From the NCBI GenBank assembly GCA_036381125.1, contig DASVDK010000302.1, positions 1 through 23,029 of the forward strand: DNA of 23,029 bases, written 5' to 3'. Positions 1 through 8,186 of this stretch are shown here, in pieces. Under the pieces are notes generated by a model. It was given only the letters and a program-made list of their open reading frames with translations. It did not search any database and had not been told where the DNA came from. Positions within the stretch are counted from its first letter, which is position 1. Each line of letters begins with the position of its first letter. Made by a program: the position numbers and the translations under genes. The stretch is from DASVDK01 sp036381125 [NCBI: Thermodesulfobacteriota bacterium]. Lineage in GTDB: Bacteria > DASVDK01.

Positions 1-1818
1 GGCGGCGCAGAGCGCGGCGCCGATGGCGCCGGCCTCGCCCGAGTAGGGGTGCACGACGATCTCGGCGTCGGGCACCTTGCTCGTGATGAAGTCGACCTGG
101 GCCTTCACCACGGCGAGGTTCCGGTGGGTCCCCCCCTGCAGGACGAACTTCCGGCCGGCGGCGCGCAGGTTCTGGAGCTGGCCCGCGTAGACCCACACGT
201 TGAGGGGGAGGACGGCCGCGAGCGACGCCATGATCTCGTCGGCCGACCAGCCCTTCCGCTGCTGGTTCACGATGTCGGACTGGAGGAAGACGCCGCAGCC
301 CATCGTGAGGGTCGGCATGGCGCGCGCCCGGAAGGCCCGGTCGGCGTACCGGTCGAGGGGGACGCTGTAGCGCTCGGCGACCCCCTGCAGGAAGGCGCCG
401 TTGCCCGAGGAGCACTGGGAGTTCAGGCGGAAGTCGGCGACGGTCCCCTGCCTGAGGATCATGATCTTCACGTCGCAGCCGCCGACGTCGCAGATCACGT
501 CGGCGTCGGGGAAGAAGTGGAGCGCCGCGGTCGCGTGGGCGACGGTCTCGACGATCGCCAGGTCCGCCCCGAGGATGTCGGTGAGGAGGTCCTTGCCGTA
601 CCCCGTGAGGGCGAGACCGCCGATGTCGTGGAAGCCGGCCTCGCGGATCTGCCGGAAGAGCGCCTTGGCGTCCTCGATCGGGTTGCCCTTCGACGGCGCG
701 TAGCAGCTCGACAGCAGCTCCCGGTCGGGCGAGAGGACCACCGCCTTCGCCGTCGTGCTGCCGAAGTCGCAGCCGACGAGCACGCCGGTCCGCCGCCCGG
801 CGGCGGGCGCGGCGCGCGGCGCCGGGATCGCCCGCGCGAGGCTCCCGTACCGTCCGAGGAACCGTGTCAGCTCGTCCTCGTCCGTGGCGAGCCCCCTCGC
901 GCCGTCCTTCGCCTTCTGCGCGTGCTGCCCCTCCTCGATCCACCACCGGAGCCGTTCGGTCCCCTGGTAGACCCCGACGCCGTCCGCCTCCTGCCGGCCG
1001 ATCTCGACGCACCCGAGGCAGGCGTAGTAGAGGGCGTCGGGCGGCACGTGGACGAGCGACGCGGGATCCACCCCGTCTGGCAGGGGGACGCGGCGCTGCG
1101 CCCAGAGCGCCGCGAGGTGGTGCCGCCAGGCCTCCTGGAGCCCGGCGAAGAAGAGGTTCGGCCCGCCGAGGAGCAGCACCTCCGGCATGGGGGTGTTGCC
1201 CTTGGTCAGGGTCGCGAGGTTCTGGTAGACCACGGCCTCGAACAGGCTCGCGATGATCTCCTCGACCGGCACGCCTCCCTTGACGAGCGTGTTCGCGTCG
1301 GCCTCGGCGAAGATGCCGCACTTCGAGCTGATCTTGTGGAGGGAGAGGCCCGCGTAGCCCATCCGCGCGAGCCGCTCGGGCGCGATCTGCAGCTTGCGGG
1401 CGGTCTTCTCGATGAAGGTCCCGGTCCCGCCGCTGCAGGCCGACTGCATGTAGACCTGCTTCGACTTCCCGGCGCCGGTGGCGGTGAAGAAGACGGTCTT
1501 CATGTCCTCCCCGCCGATCTCCGAGACGAACCGCACGCCGGGGTGCAGGCGCTCGACCGAGGCCGCGACGGCGACGACCTCCTGCACGAACTTCCCCCCG
1601 ACGAGCGGCGCGATGAACCCGGCGCCGGAGCCGGTGAAGAAGACGCGGTCGCGCCCGGGCGCGAGCGCGCAGTCGGCCTCCATCCGGCCGAGGAAGTCGA
1701 GGACCGTCTCGGCCTGCCGGGTGTCGTGCCGCCGGTAGTCCTGCCAGAGGACGCGGCCGTCCTCGACGACCGCCGCCTTGACCGTCGTCGAGCCGACGTC
1801 GACGCCGACGATCTTCAT
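1..1818 (-). CDS. BadF/BadG/BcrA/BcrD-type activase of 2-hydroxyacyl-CoA dehydratase, two tandem ATPase domains (C-terminus off window)
   Basis: ATP-dependent Fe-S protein of the acetate-kinase/Hsp70/actin superfamily. Such activases pass one electron to a 2-hydroxyacyl-CoA dehydratase or a benzoyl-CoA-reductase-like partner. The minus frame is open for 606 codons from ATG 1818 to the window edge, so the end is missing. Domain 1 begins with the phosphate loop GVDVGSTTVK (residues 5-14). It carries the cluster cysteines C128 (SACSGG) and C167 (SSKCGIF). A second copy starts near residue 345 (GCDFGSTTAK), with C469 (SQCSSG) and C508 (MGCGVF). So both halves keep their own cysteine pair, as expected for two fused activase units. 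The start ATG overlaps the upstream stop in ATGA, which implies translational coupling with the dehydratase-like gene. The physiological substrate cannot be read from the sequence. The family call is firm. Confidence 0.9.
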   Translation of the reverse strand, partial: MKIVGVDVGSTTVKAAVVEDGRVLWQDYRRHDTRQAETVLDFLGRMEADCALAPGRDRVFFTGSGAGFIAPLVGGKFVQEVVAVAASVERLHPGVRFVSEIGGEDMKTVFFTATGAGKSKQVYMQSACSGGTGTFIEKTARKLQIAPERLARMGYAGLSLHKISSKCGIFAEADANTLVKGGVPVEEIIASLFEAVVYQNLATLTKGNTPMPEVLLLGGPNLFFAGLQEAWRHHLAALWAQRRVPLPDGVDPASLVHVPPDALYYACLGCVEIGRQEADGVGVYQGTERLRWWIEEGQHAQKAKDGARGLATDEDELTRFLGRYGSLARAIPAPRAAPAAGRRTGVLVGCDFGSTTAKAVVLSPDRELLSSCYAPSKGNPIEDAKALFRQIREAGFHDIGGLALTGYGKDLLTDILGADLAIVETVAHATAALHFFPDADVICDVGGCDVKIMILRQGTVADFRLNSQCSSGNGAFLQGVAERYSVPLDRYADRAFRARAMPTLTMGCGVFLQSDIVNQQRKGWSADEIMASLAAVLPLNVWVYAGQLQNLRAAGRKFVLQGGTHRNLAVVKAQVDFITSKVPDAEIVVHPYSGEAGAIGAALCAA

Positions 1819-3335
1819 CGGCCCGCCCCCCGGCTCGCGAGGTGGAGCACCAGGTTCGCGGCCGTCCCGGCGACGCCGTCGCGCGGCACGCGGTAGGTCG
1901 CCCGGCGCATCTCGGGGTGCGCGGCAAGGTAGGCCCGCGCCGCCTCCGGCGTGAGGCCCGTCCGGGCGAGCGTCTCCTCGTACTCGCGCTGCGCCCGCTT
2001 CCTGGCCTCGGCGAGCACCATCTGGCAGCGCGAGAGGACGTGCACCTCGGCATCGCCCTTGATCTCGAGCGGCGCGTAGAGCAGGTCCGGGTGCTTGCCG
2101 AGGACGCCGGCCATCGCGCCCACGCTCATGGTGTTGGGCATGCAGGCGTAGGGCGACAGCTCGCACGTCATGTGGGCCTTCTTGTGGTGGTAGGCCCAGA
2201 GCGCCTTGCCGACGAGCATGTCGCCTTCGCCGCCGGAGAGCCGGCTGTGGAAGTACGGCGCGGCGAGCCGTTGCAGCTCGTACTGGTCCGGCAGCTCGTG
2301 CGGCAGCCCGCCCAGCGCGCGGCGCAGCCGGTCGTACGCGCCGCGCAGCAGCCGCTGCAGCGCCCGCCCGGCCGCGGCCTTGAGGCGCGCGTACCGGTCG
2401 ATGCCGATCCGGTCCTCGAAACGCTGCACGCGCGCGCGGATGATGTAGTCGAGCCAGACCGCGATCGCCGCCGGGTGGACCTCGGCCCCCTCGGCCTCGA
2501 GCCAGCGGTGGATGTTGTGGTTGGGCTCCCCCTCGACGGTCTGCAGGTAGAACTCGCCGGTGATCTTGACGGCCGGCTTCACCCGGAGCCGGTCCACCTC
2601 GATGGCGTCGAAGCGCCGGCGGACCTCGCGCAGCGCCGACACGAAGTAGTCGGTGGTGAGGTGCCACGCGACCGCGCCCCACTTCTTGCCGCGGTGCGGC
2701 CGCTTGCGGAAGACCTCGCAGAGGAGGTCGACGCTCTCGGCGACCGCCCGGTCGGTCCGGCCTGCCTCGACCTCGTAGGGGCGCGTCTGGTACTCCAGGT
2801 CCTGGAGCACGTCGGTGCAGAGGATCGCCCAGAGGGCGCCCATGGTGAAGGGCATGTTGATGTCGAGGCCGCCCCCGGTGGCCTCGGCGCCCTGGTCGAG
2901 GTCGTCCTGGGCCATCAGGAAGAGCCGGAACGCCTCGAGGCCGGTGTTGCGCAGCGCCAGCTCGTAGCTCTGGTGGTATTGACCGAAGCGGCAGGCGCCG
3001 CAGGCGCCGGCGGTCAGGTAGACGTAGTCCCGGACCACCGAGTCGCTCCCGATGCGTGCGGCCTCCGCCCGGAGGAAGTTCACGAGGTTTCCGGTCGTGA
3101 AGCTCGTCGGGCAGCACTGTCCGATGTCGGCCGCCTCACGTCCCGTGAGGAGGTCGTCCTTGTTCGCCGCGGGCAGGGCCCGCGCCCGGTACCCCAGGTT
3201 CTCGAAGACCGCTTCGAGCACCCGTTCGGCTCGCCAGTGTAGACCGCCGAAGAGCACGATCACGCGGTCTCGCTCGTCTCTCGTGAACGGACGCGGGCGG
3301 TACGCGCGATACGGCGGAGCGCTCGCAACTGCCAT
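1815..3335 (-). CDS. 2-hydroxyacyl-CoA dehydratase-like protein (COG3581-type), activase partner
   Basis: 506 aa. Known relatives are the dehydratase-like modules that often sit with, or are fused to, activases. The cysteine signatures of that group are present: GQCCPTSF with C74-C75, GACGACRFGQY with C112 and C115, and CELSPYACMPNTM with C391 and C398. These probably ligate a [4Fe-4S] cluster. The start is ATG 3335, preceded by GGGAGAG about 5 nt upstream. The TGA stop overlaps the activase ATG by 4 nt, so the two are almost certainly made together. In many genomes the equivalent module is part of one very long polypeptide; here it is a separate gene placed upstream of the activase. The substrate is unknown. 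A role in reductive or radical chemistry on a CoA thioester is inferred from the family. Confidence 0.82.
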   Translation of the reverse strand: MAVASAPPYRAYRPRPFTRDERDRVIVLFGGLHWRAERVLEAVFENLGYRARALPAANKDDLLTGREAADIGQCCPTSFTTGNLVNFLRAEAARIGSDSVVRDYVYLTAGACGACRFGQYHQSYELALRNTGLEAFRLFLMAQDDLDQGAEATGGGLDINMPFTMGALWAILCTDVLQDLEYQTRPYEVEAGRTDRAVAESVDLLCEVFRKRPHRGKKWGAVAWHLTTDYFVSALREVRRRFDAIEVDRLRVKPAVKITGEFYLQTVEGEPNHNIHRWLEAEGAEVHPAAIAVWLDYIIRARVQRFEDRIGIDRYARLKAAAGRALQRLLRGAYDRLRRALGGLPHELPDQYELQRLAAPYFHSRLSGGEGDMLVGKALWAYHHKKAHMTCELSPYACMPNTMSVGAMAGVLGKHPDLLYAPLEIKGDAEVHVLSRCQMVLAEARKRAQREYEETLARTGLTPEAARAYLAAHPEMRRATYRVPRDGVAGTAANLVLHLASRGAGR

Positions 3336-3661
3336 CTTTCTCTCCCAAGCGTGCCCTGCGCGCCGAGGACCGTACGGCCGCCGGCGCAGCAGGGCGCCAC
3401 GTCTTCTGAGCGTCCCTGTTGCGGTGCGTCAGGCTGCCGGTTCCCGAAGATGCGGTCGACCGTGCGAGAGACGAGCCGGTCCCCGGTGATCGGCCAGGCC
3501 GGCGCGGCCGATGCTGATCGGGCGTCTGCTCGAGGGGCGAGTCCAGCCCGAGGGCGACCCGGTGGCCCGGCGGACCTCGCGGCGGAGGGCGGGGCGGCCG
3601 GCAAGCCGGGGCTCCCGACCGCGCCGGCGTCGTGGCCCGGGTCTTGGATCGCGGGGACGGG
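3336..3661. other. Divergent intergenic region with no recognisable gene
   Basis: This 326-bp gap lies between the divergent dehydratase-like gene and the alpha/beta hydrolase. Both strands are open in several frames because of the high GC, but the translations are Arg/Pro/Ala-rich and I recognise no domain. It should hold the two outward promoters; I could not identify convincing -35/-10 pairs. The only clear element is the ribosome-binding sequence next to 3335. Confidence 0.5.
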
Positions 3662-4516
3662 ATGGCGATCGAGGAGCGGATCCTCGAGGTGGGCGGCGCG
3701 CCGGCCCGGCTCCTCGCGGCGGGGCCTCGGGCCGGCGGCCGTGCGCCCCTCCTCCTCGTGCACGGGCTCCAGGGCCTGGCCGACCTCTGGATGCCGAACC
3801 TGGAGGCGCTCGCCGCACCCGGCCGGCGCGTCGTGGCGCCGGACCTGCCGGTCCACGGGGGGACGGCCGCCCCGCGGCGCCCGGCCGATCTCTCCGTCGG
3901 CGGCTTCGCCCGGTTCCTGGCCGAGGCGCTCGACCGCCTCGCGCTGGCCCGCGTCGACGTCGTCGGGCATTCCCTCGGCGGGCTCCTCGCCGCGCGGCTC
4001 GCGCTCGACCAGCCCGCGCGCGTGCGACGGCTCGTGCTCGTCTCGTCGGCCGGCCTCGGCCGGCAGGTGCCGCTCGGCACGGCCCTCGCGTTCATGGGGA
4101 CGGCCGTGCGCTGGGTCGTCGTCGGCCCCGGTCGCACGCCCCCCGGCCGCGTGCTCCGGCGGATCTGCTACGACCCCACGTCGATCGACGTGCGCCTCGT
4201 CGCGCGCCTCCAGGGGCGATGGGAGGATCCGCTGCGCCGGCGGGCCCTGGTCCGGTTCGCGGCGCGCCTCGTCCTGCGCGAGGCGGACGTGACGCGCGAC
4301 CTGCACCGGATCGAGGCGCCGGCCCTGCTGGTGTGGGGCCGGCACGATCGCCTGATCCCGTTCGCGCTCGGGGAGCGCGCGGCGGCGCGGCTGCCGCACG
4401 CCAGGCTCGTGGTGCTCGAGGCGTGCGGCCACCTGCCGAACCTCGAGTGCCCCGACCTGTTCAACGAGATCGTGGGCCGCTTCCTCGACGAGGCCGACGC
4501 GGCGTCGAGCGGATAG
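3662..4516 (+). CDS. Alpha/beta-hydrolase fold protein (serine nucleophile)
   Basis: 284 aa from ATG 3662, which has a GGGGACGGG ribosome-binding-like stretch just upstream. An in-frame GTG at 3632 would add ten residues and is less likely. The fold markers are the oxyanion-hole segment LLLVHGLQG (about residues 30-38), the nucleophile elbow GHSLGG with Ser104, the acid Asp229 in GRHDRLIP, and His257 in CGHLPNLE. That is a complete Ser-Asp-His triad in the usual order. The lid region (about 140-200) has no feature I can link to a substrate. Relatives include meta-cleavage-product hydrolases, esterases and lipases. It is a lone plus-strand gene, so the neighbours do not narrow the function. 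Confidence 0.88.
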   Translation: MAIEERILEVGGAPARLLAAGPRAGGRAPLLLVHGLQGLADLWMPNLEALAAPGRRVVAPDLPVHGGTAAPRRPADLSVGGFARFLAEALDRLALARVDVVGHSLGGLLAARLALDQPARVRRLVLVSSAGLGRQVPLGTALAFMGTAVRWVVVGPGRTPPGRVLRRICYDPTSIDVRLVARLQGRWEDPLRRRALVRFAARLVLREADVTRDLHRIEAPALLVWGRHDRLIPFALGERAAARLPHARLVVLEACGHLPNLECPDLFNEIVGRFLDEADAASSG

Positions 4517-5016
4517 CCCTGGCCTCTCGCGCTCCTCGGCGTCCGTGCGCGACCGAACGGCGGCTCCACGGCAGCAGCGGCTGTGCCCGGTGGCGGTCAG
4601 GCCTCTTGCCGGGCTCTGCCTGGCGAGCGACTGCCGGGTGCACGAAATGGCCGCCCGTATCGGTCGGCGCGCCACGCCTCGCGGCGGCCGATCCGATCCT
4701 CGCCGCTCGCGCGGCGCCGATCGACGATGCCGCGGACGCGCAGGTTGCCGGGAGTCGGCACGCACATCGGCGGCGCCGGGCGCCGGCGTCGCCCGTGGCG
4801 AGGAGGCCGTTGCCGAGCCGGTGACGCATGAGGCGGTAGCCCGGACTCTCGACGAGGTTGCGGCCCCCCGTCGACAGGACGTGTTCGGCGTGGTCGGGAT
4901 GGCAGAGCAGGACGGCGCAGCGCTCGAGGACGCCGAGGGGATCGCAGCGGCCTTCACCCGAGGGCGGTCCGGCACTTGCTCGCGGCGGCAGCCCGGATCG
5001 GGAGAGGGAGCGAGCG
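4517..5016. other. 500-bp gap without an intact gene; holds P450 fossil on the minus strand
   Basis: No intact coding region fits here. On the minus strand, 4767-4943 encodes a recognisable cytochrome P450 N-terminal fragment (listed separately). The rest (4517-4766 and 4944-5016) shows Arg/Ala-rich translations with no domain I recognise. A purine-rich stretch at 5001-5010 serves as ribosome-binding site for the next plus-strand gene. Confidence 0.5.
4767..4943 (-). pseudogene. Decayed cytochrome P450 fragment
   Basis: The minus strand encodes a stretch beginning DPLGVLERCA, then HPDHAEHVLS, ESPGYRLM and LGNGLLATGD, ending in an Arg run. This is the order and spacing of the P450 region before and into helix B/C: 'DPLGFLERCA...', 'HPDLVEEVL', 'KSPGYRLL', 'LGNGLL', then WRRxRRL. 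About 15-20 residues that normally lie between LERCA and the HPD motif are missing. After the Arg run the similarity fades, and I find no intact ExxR or FxxGxRxCxG heme-binding motif between 4517 and 4766. I read it as the remnant of a minus-strand P450 gene whose 3' part is deleted or scrambled. The call rests on remembered family motifs, not on a search. Confidence 0.55.
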
Positions 5017-6870
5017 ATGACACGACGAAGGGGCATGACGCGGCGCGAGATTCTGGGCACCGCCGCGCCTCTCCTGCTGCTTTGGCCGCCTCTCGCCGCA
5101 TGCGGCAGCGACGGCGGCGCCTCCGCGCCCGCCGCAGGCCAGGGTCCCGAAGGGCCGGGTGCCGGGGCGCCAACCGGCGGCTCGGCCGGGCCGCCGCCCG
5201 ACGGGGCCATCGCCTCGCGTCGATCGGGGGACTGGGGGAGTCCCGATACCTGGGCCGGCGGGCGGGTGCCGGGCGATGGACGGATCGCCTACCTGGGTGC
5301 CGGCCACACCGTGACGCTCCGCGAACCGGCGACGGTGGGCGTGGGGCGCGCAACGGCGGTGATGGTGGGCAGCGGCGGCACCCTCGTCGTGGCCTCGGAC
5401 CTGACCCTTCGCGGCAGCCTCGGGTACGAGCGGGGCGCCGCGGTGCGCGTCGACCCGCCGGCCGGCGGGCTCAGGATCGACCTCGACGCGCCGGCCGGCG
5501 AGACCTTCCGCATCGCGCCGCTCCCCGGCGGCACGGGAACGCCGAGCCTCGAGGCCGCCGGGGACGTCGACCGCCGGATCACCATCGCGACGACCGGCCG
5601 CGGCGGCCTCGGCCGGATCGACGCCGCGGCGGTGCCGTCCGCGCTCGAGCTGAGTTGCGTGACGCTCGAGGGGCTCGGCAGCGACCGCGAGGCGGCGCTC
5701 GCGGCCGAGAGCCGCGACGGCGGCTCGGCCGTGGTCTGGCGGCGCCTGCGGGCGAAGGACTGCGGCCGCCTCCTGCTGCGCTGCCGCGCCGGCGGGCGGG
5801 TGGAGATCGACCGCCTCGACATTCGGGCGCCGCGCGGCCGGACCGCGGCCGAGGTCGACGCCCGGGAGGACAAGGCCCCGGGAGGGAGCCGGCGGCTCGC
5901 GCGGATCACGCTCGCGTCGGCCTCGCGGCGCAGGCTGAACTTCTACGTCCGGGACCTCGACCGTTGCCGCGACCTCGTGCTCGTCAACGGGAGCCTCGTG
6001 GCCAACGGCGACCGCCGCAACGTGATCGAGCGCCTCTGGCTTCTCGCCACGGCCGACGGCAGCTACATCGGCATGGCGCCGAACGCCGGCACGACGCTGC
6101 GCGACTCGGCGATCGTGACGCGGGGCGACAACCCGCATCCGGTGCAGGACTCGGGCGCGGACGCGGGCGTCGGCGCGAACGCCGTGGAGGGCTGCGTCTT
6201 CGACGGCGACGGGTTCGTGGGGTCGGACGCAGGCGACTGCGTCCTGCCGGCTGGCGAGGTCGTGATGCGCCGGAACATCGTCGTCAACAAGGCCGGCACC
6301 ATCGCCTCGCTCATCACGAAGACCGGCTCGATCACCGTCGTCCGCAACACGGCCCACGAGGCCTTCGGTCTCGCGCTCGGCGAGACCAGGGGCCATCCGA
6401 AGCAGTGCCGCGCGTTCCGGAACAACCTGATCGTGCGGCAGCGCTACGCGGTGCGCCAGCGCTCCGCGATGGTGCCGCAGGCCGCCTTCGAGTACGACGA
6501 CAACGTCACCTTCGCCCTCACGGGCGACGGCCTGATCGGCGGAGGGCTGGGCCCCGCGCGCTACGCGCCGTGGTGGGCCTCGGGACCGGGGTACGGGGCG
6601 CCGGGTCGGGGGGCCGGCAACCGCGAGGCGGACCCCCGGTTCCGGGACCCGTCGCGGACGGCGCGCCGCTTCGACGCGGCGAACGGCGGGCCCGGGACGC
6701 TCGAGCACCTCGCGGCGGAGATCGTGAAGCTCAACGGATGGGACGCGGCCGGCAACGAGGCGCCGTTCGACGAGCGGTACGCGGTCGCCCGCTTCCTGGC
6801 CTACGTCCGCGAGGGCTTCACGCCGACGAACCCCGCCGTGTCCGGCGCCGGCGCGGTCGAGGTCGGCTAG
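5017..6870 (+). CDS. Tat-exported lipoprotein with G8-like domain and right-handed beta-helix
   Basis: 617 aa. The start ATG 5017 is preceded by GGAGAGGGAG. A longer frame from 4858 is open, but it would bury the export signal. The N-terminus holds a twin-arginine motif TRREIL (residues 8-13), a hydrophobic run and a lipobox LAAC with Cys29. A flexible Gly/Pro/Ala linker follows to about residue 65. Residues 70-190 resemble a G8 domain: the pattern GDWGSPDTW, GGRVP and HTVTL, then regularly spaced V/G strands. The remainder (about 200-560) is repetitive, with Asn- and Asp-rich turns typical of parallel beta-helix or pectate-lyase-like proteins. It is probably a surface-anchored polysaccharide-binding or -degrading protein; the substrate is unknown. 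Its TAG stop overlaps the stop of the converging dehalogenase gene. Confidence 0.8.
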   Translation: MTRRRGMTRREILGTAAPLLLLWPPLAACGSDGGASAPAAGQGPEGPGAGAPTGGSAGPPPDGAIASRRSGDWGSPDTWAGGRVPGDGRIAYLGAGHTVTLREPATVGVGRATAVMVGSGGTLVVASDLTLRGSLGYERGAAVRVDPPAGGLRIDLDAPAGETFRIAPLPGGTGTPSLEAAGDVDRRITIATTGRGGLGRIDAAAVPSALELSCVTLEGLGSDREAALAAESRDGGSAVVWRRLRAKDCGRLLLRCRAGGRVEIDRLDIRAPRGRTAAEVDAREDKAPGGSRRLARITLASASRRRLNFYVRDLDRCRDLVLVNGSLVANGDRRNVIERLWLLATADGSYIGMAPNAGTTLRDSAIVTRGDNPHPVQDSGADAGVGANAVEGCVFDGDGFVGSDAGDCVLPAGEVVMRRNIVVNKAGTIASLITKTGSITVVRNTAHEAFGLALGETRGHPKQCRAFRNNLIVRQRYAVRQRSAMVPQAAFEYDDNVTFALTGDGLIGGGLGPARYAPWWASGPGYGAPGRGAGNREADPRFRDPSRTARRFDAANGGPGTLEHLAAEIVKLNGWDAAGNEAPFDERYAVARFLAYVREGFTPTNPAVSGAGAVEVG

Positions 6871-7739
6871 TCGCGGAAGAAGCGGAGGAACTCGTCGATC
6901 GTCTCCTCGGGCGCCTCCTCGACCACGAAGTGCCCCGAGGGCATGGCCCGGCCGCGCACGTCCACCGCCCGGTCGCGCCAGGTGTCGAGCACGTCGAAGA
7001 GCCGGCCGATCCGCCCCTTGCCGCCCCACAGGACCAGCACCGGGCGCTCGATCCTGCGGTCGAGGTCGGCCTCGTCGTGCTCGAGGTCGATCGAGGCGGC
7101 GGCGCGATAGTCCTCGGTGGTGGCGTGGATGGCGGCCGGGTCGCGGAAGCAGCGGAGGTACTCGGCGACGGCCGCCTCGTCCCACCGGTGCCCGGGCGCG
7201 GCCCAGCGCTCGAGCAGCGTGCGCAGCCAGAAGTCCGGGTCCGCGCCGATCATCCGCTCGGGCACGGGCGCCGGCTGGAGGAGGAAGAACCAGTGGAAGT
7301 TGGCGCGGGCGAGCGCCTCGTTCGTGCTCCGGAACATGCGATGCGTGGGGACGATGTCGAGGACGGCGAGGCGGCGCACCCGCGCCTCGTGGTCGAGCGC
7401 GAGGCGGTGCGCCACGCGCGCGCCGCGGTCGTGGCCGGCCAGGTAGAACCGCTCGTGCCCGAGCGCGTTCATCACCTCGATCATGTCGCCGGCCATGGCG
7501 CGCTTCGAGTAGGCGGCGTGGTCGTCGCCCCCGTCGGGCTTGCTGCTGTCCCCGTACCCGCGGAGGTCCGGGCAGATCACCGTGTAGTGCTCGGCGAGGC
7601 GAGCGGCCACGGGAGCCCACATGACGTGGGTCTGCGGATAGCCGTGCAGCAGGAGCAGGGCCGGGCCTCGCCCGCCGTGGCGCACGTGGATGCTGGCCCC
7701 GGTCGTGTCGATCCGGGTGCGCTCGAAGCCTTCGAACAT
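6867..7739 (-). CDS. Haloacetate/fluoroacetate dehalogenase-like alpha/beta hydrolase
   Basis: 290 aa. Start ATG 7739 has GGGAGG 7 nt upstream. The family hydrolyses the carbon-halogen bond of haloacetates through an aspartate ester. Residues known from fluoroacetate dehalogenase structures all appear, nearly with the same numbering. Nucleophile Asp104 is in GHDRGAR. Arg105 and Arg108 would bind the carboxylate. Asp128 is in LDIVPT. The halide pocket is His149-Trp150 (FHW), with Tyr211 in EDYRA. The catalytic His270 is in SGHF. The oxyanion segment LLLHGYPQT and the WGGKGRIGRLFDV stretch also match the DehH1-type group. An epoxide hydrolase would share the Asp nucleophile but not the HW/Arg pair. 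It lies 22 bp after the small secreted-protein gene on the same strand. Chloroacetate or fluoroacetate as substrate is inferred. Confidence 0.85.
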   Translation of the reverse strand: MFEGFERTRIDTTGASIHVRHGGRGPALLLLHGYPQTHVMWAPVAARLAEHYTVICPDLRGYGDSSKPDGGDDHAAYSKRAMAGDMIEVMNALGHERFYLAGHDRGARVAHRLALDHEARVRRLAVLDIVPTHRMFRSTNEALARANFHWFFLLQPAPVPERMIGADPDFWLRTLLERWAAPGHRWDEAAVAEYLRCFRDPAAIHATTEDYRAAASIDLEHDEADLDRRIERPVLVLWGGKGRIGRLFDVLDTWRDRAVDVRGRAMPSGHFVVEEAPEETIDEFLRFFRD

Positions 7740-7761
7740 CGGCCACCTCCCGAGCCCGCGC

Positions 7762-8097
7762 TTACGGCGGGGAGCCGCCCGCCCCGAACGGCGCGCTGCC
7801 TCCGGCCCCGAAGGGGGTCGGCCCGCCGGCCCCGAACGGGGTCGGTCCCGGCGCGCCCGACGGGACCTGAGGCAGGCCGGCGGCCGGCCGGTCGACCTGT
7901 CGGCGGCGCGCGTCGTCGAACCGGCGCGGCGGACGCCTGAACACACGGTGAGGGCCCGGCTGCCCCGGGTCGCCGAAGCGCCGCGCGTCGGCATGGCGCC
8001 TCACCTCCTCCCCGGCGACGGGCGAGGTGTCGGCTGCGGCCCGAGCGCCGACCAGGACGACGAGAGCGGCGAGACCCATGATGACGAGCGTGCGCAT
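7762..8097 (-). CDS. Small secreted protein with PFGAGG repeats
   Basis: 111 aa, start ATG 8097 with GGAG about 8 nt upstream. The N-terminus is a clear signal peptide: MRT, a hydrophobic core to about residue 18, and a probable cleavage after ARAAA. The mature part is Arg/Pro-rich. It ends in three near-identical units of eight residues (PTPFGAGG, PTPFGAGG, SAPFGAGG), then SPP. I know no domain for it. It precedes the dehalogenase gene by 22 bp and may be co-transcribed. A TATAGT at 8120-8115 could be its -10 box. The repeats suggest a structural or envelope role, but no function can be assigned. Confidence 0.6.
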   Translation of the reverse strand: MRTLVIMGLAALVVLVGARAAADTSPVAGEEVRRHADARRFGDPGQPGPHRVFRRPPRRFDDARRRQVDRPAAGLPQVPSGAPGPTPFGAGGPTPFGAGGSAPFGAGGSPP

Positions 8098-8186
8098 GTG
8101 GTGCTCCGTGGAGGACTATACCACCGGTCACCTGGAGCAGAGGGCGTGCCGCGAATGGGCCGGGGCTGCCCCCGGAGCGACGGCGC

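Noticed and set aside
49-1896. Long plus-strand open frame opposite the activase
   Set aside because: It is the antisense of a gene with clear activase motifs. Its translation is His/Val/Asp/Arg-rich, with no domain, as expected for a GC-rich shadow frame.
1842-3242. Long plus-strand open frame opposite the dehydratase-like gene
   Set aside because: It is an antisense shadow; the minus frame carries the conserved cysteine motifs and a ribosome-binding site.
4545-7940. Very long plus-strand open frame of 1131 codons
   Set aside because: It is a GC-driven frame running across the G8 gene, its convergent neighbour and intergenic DNA. It is Arg-rich and without recognisable domains.
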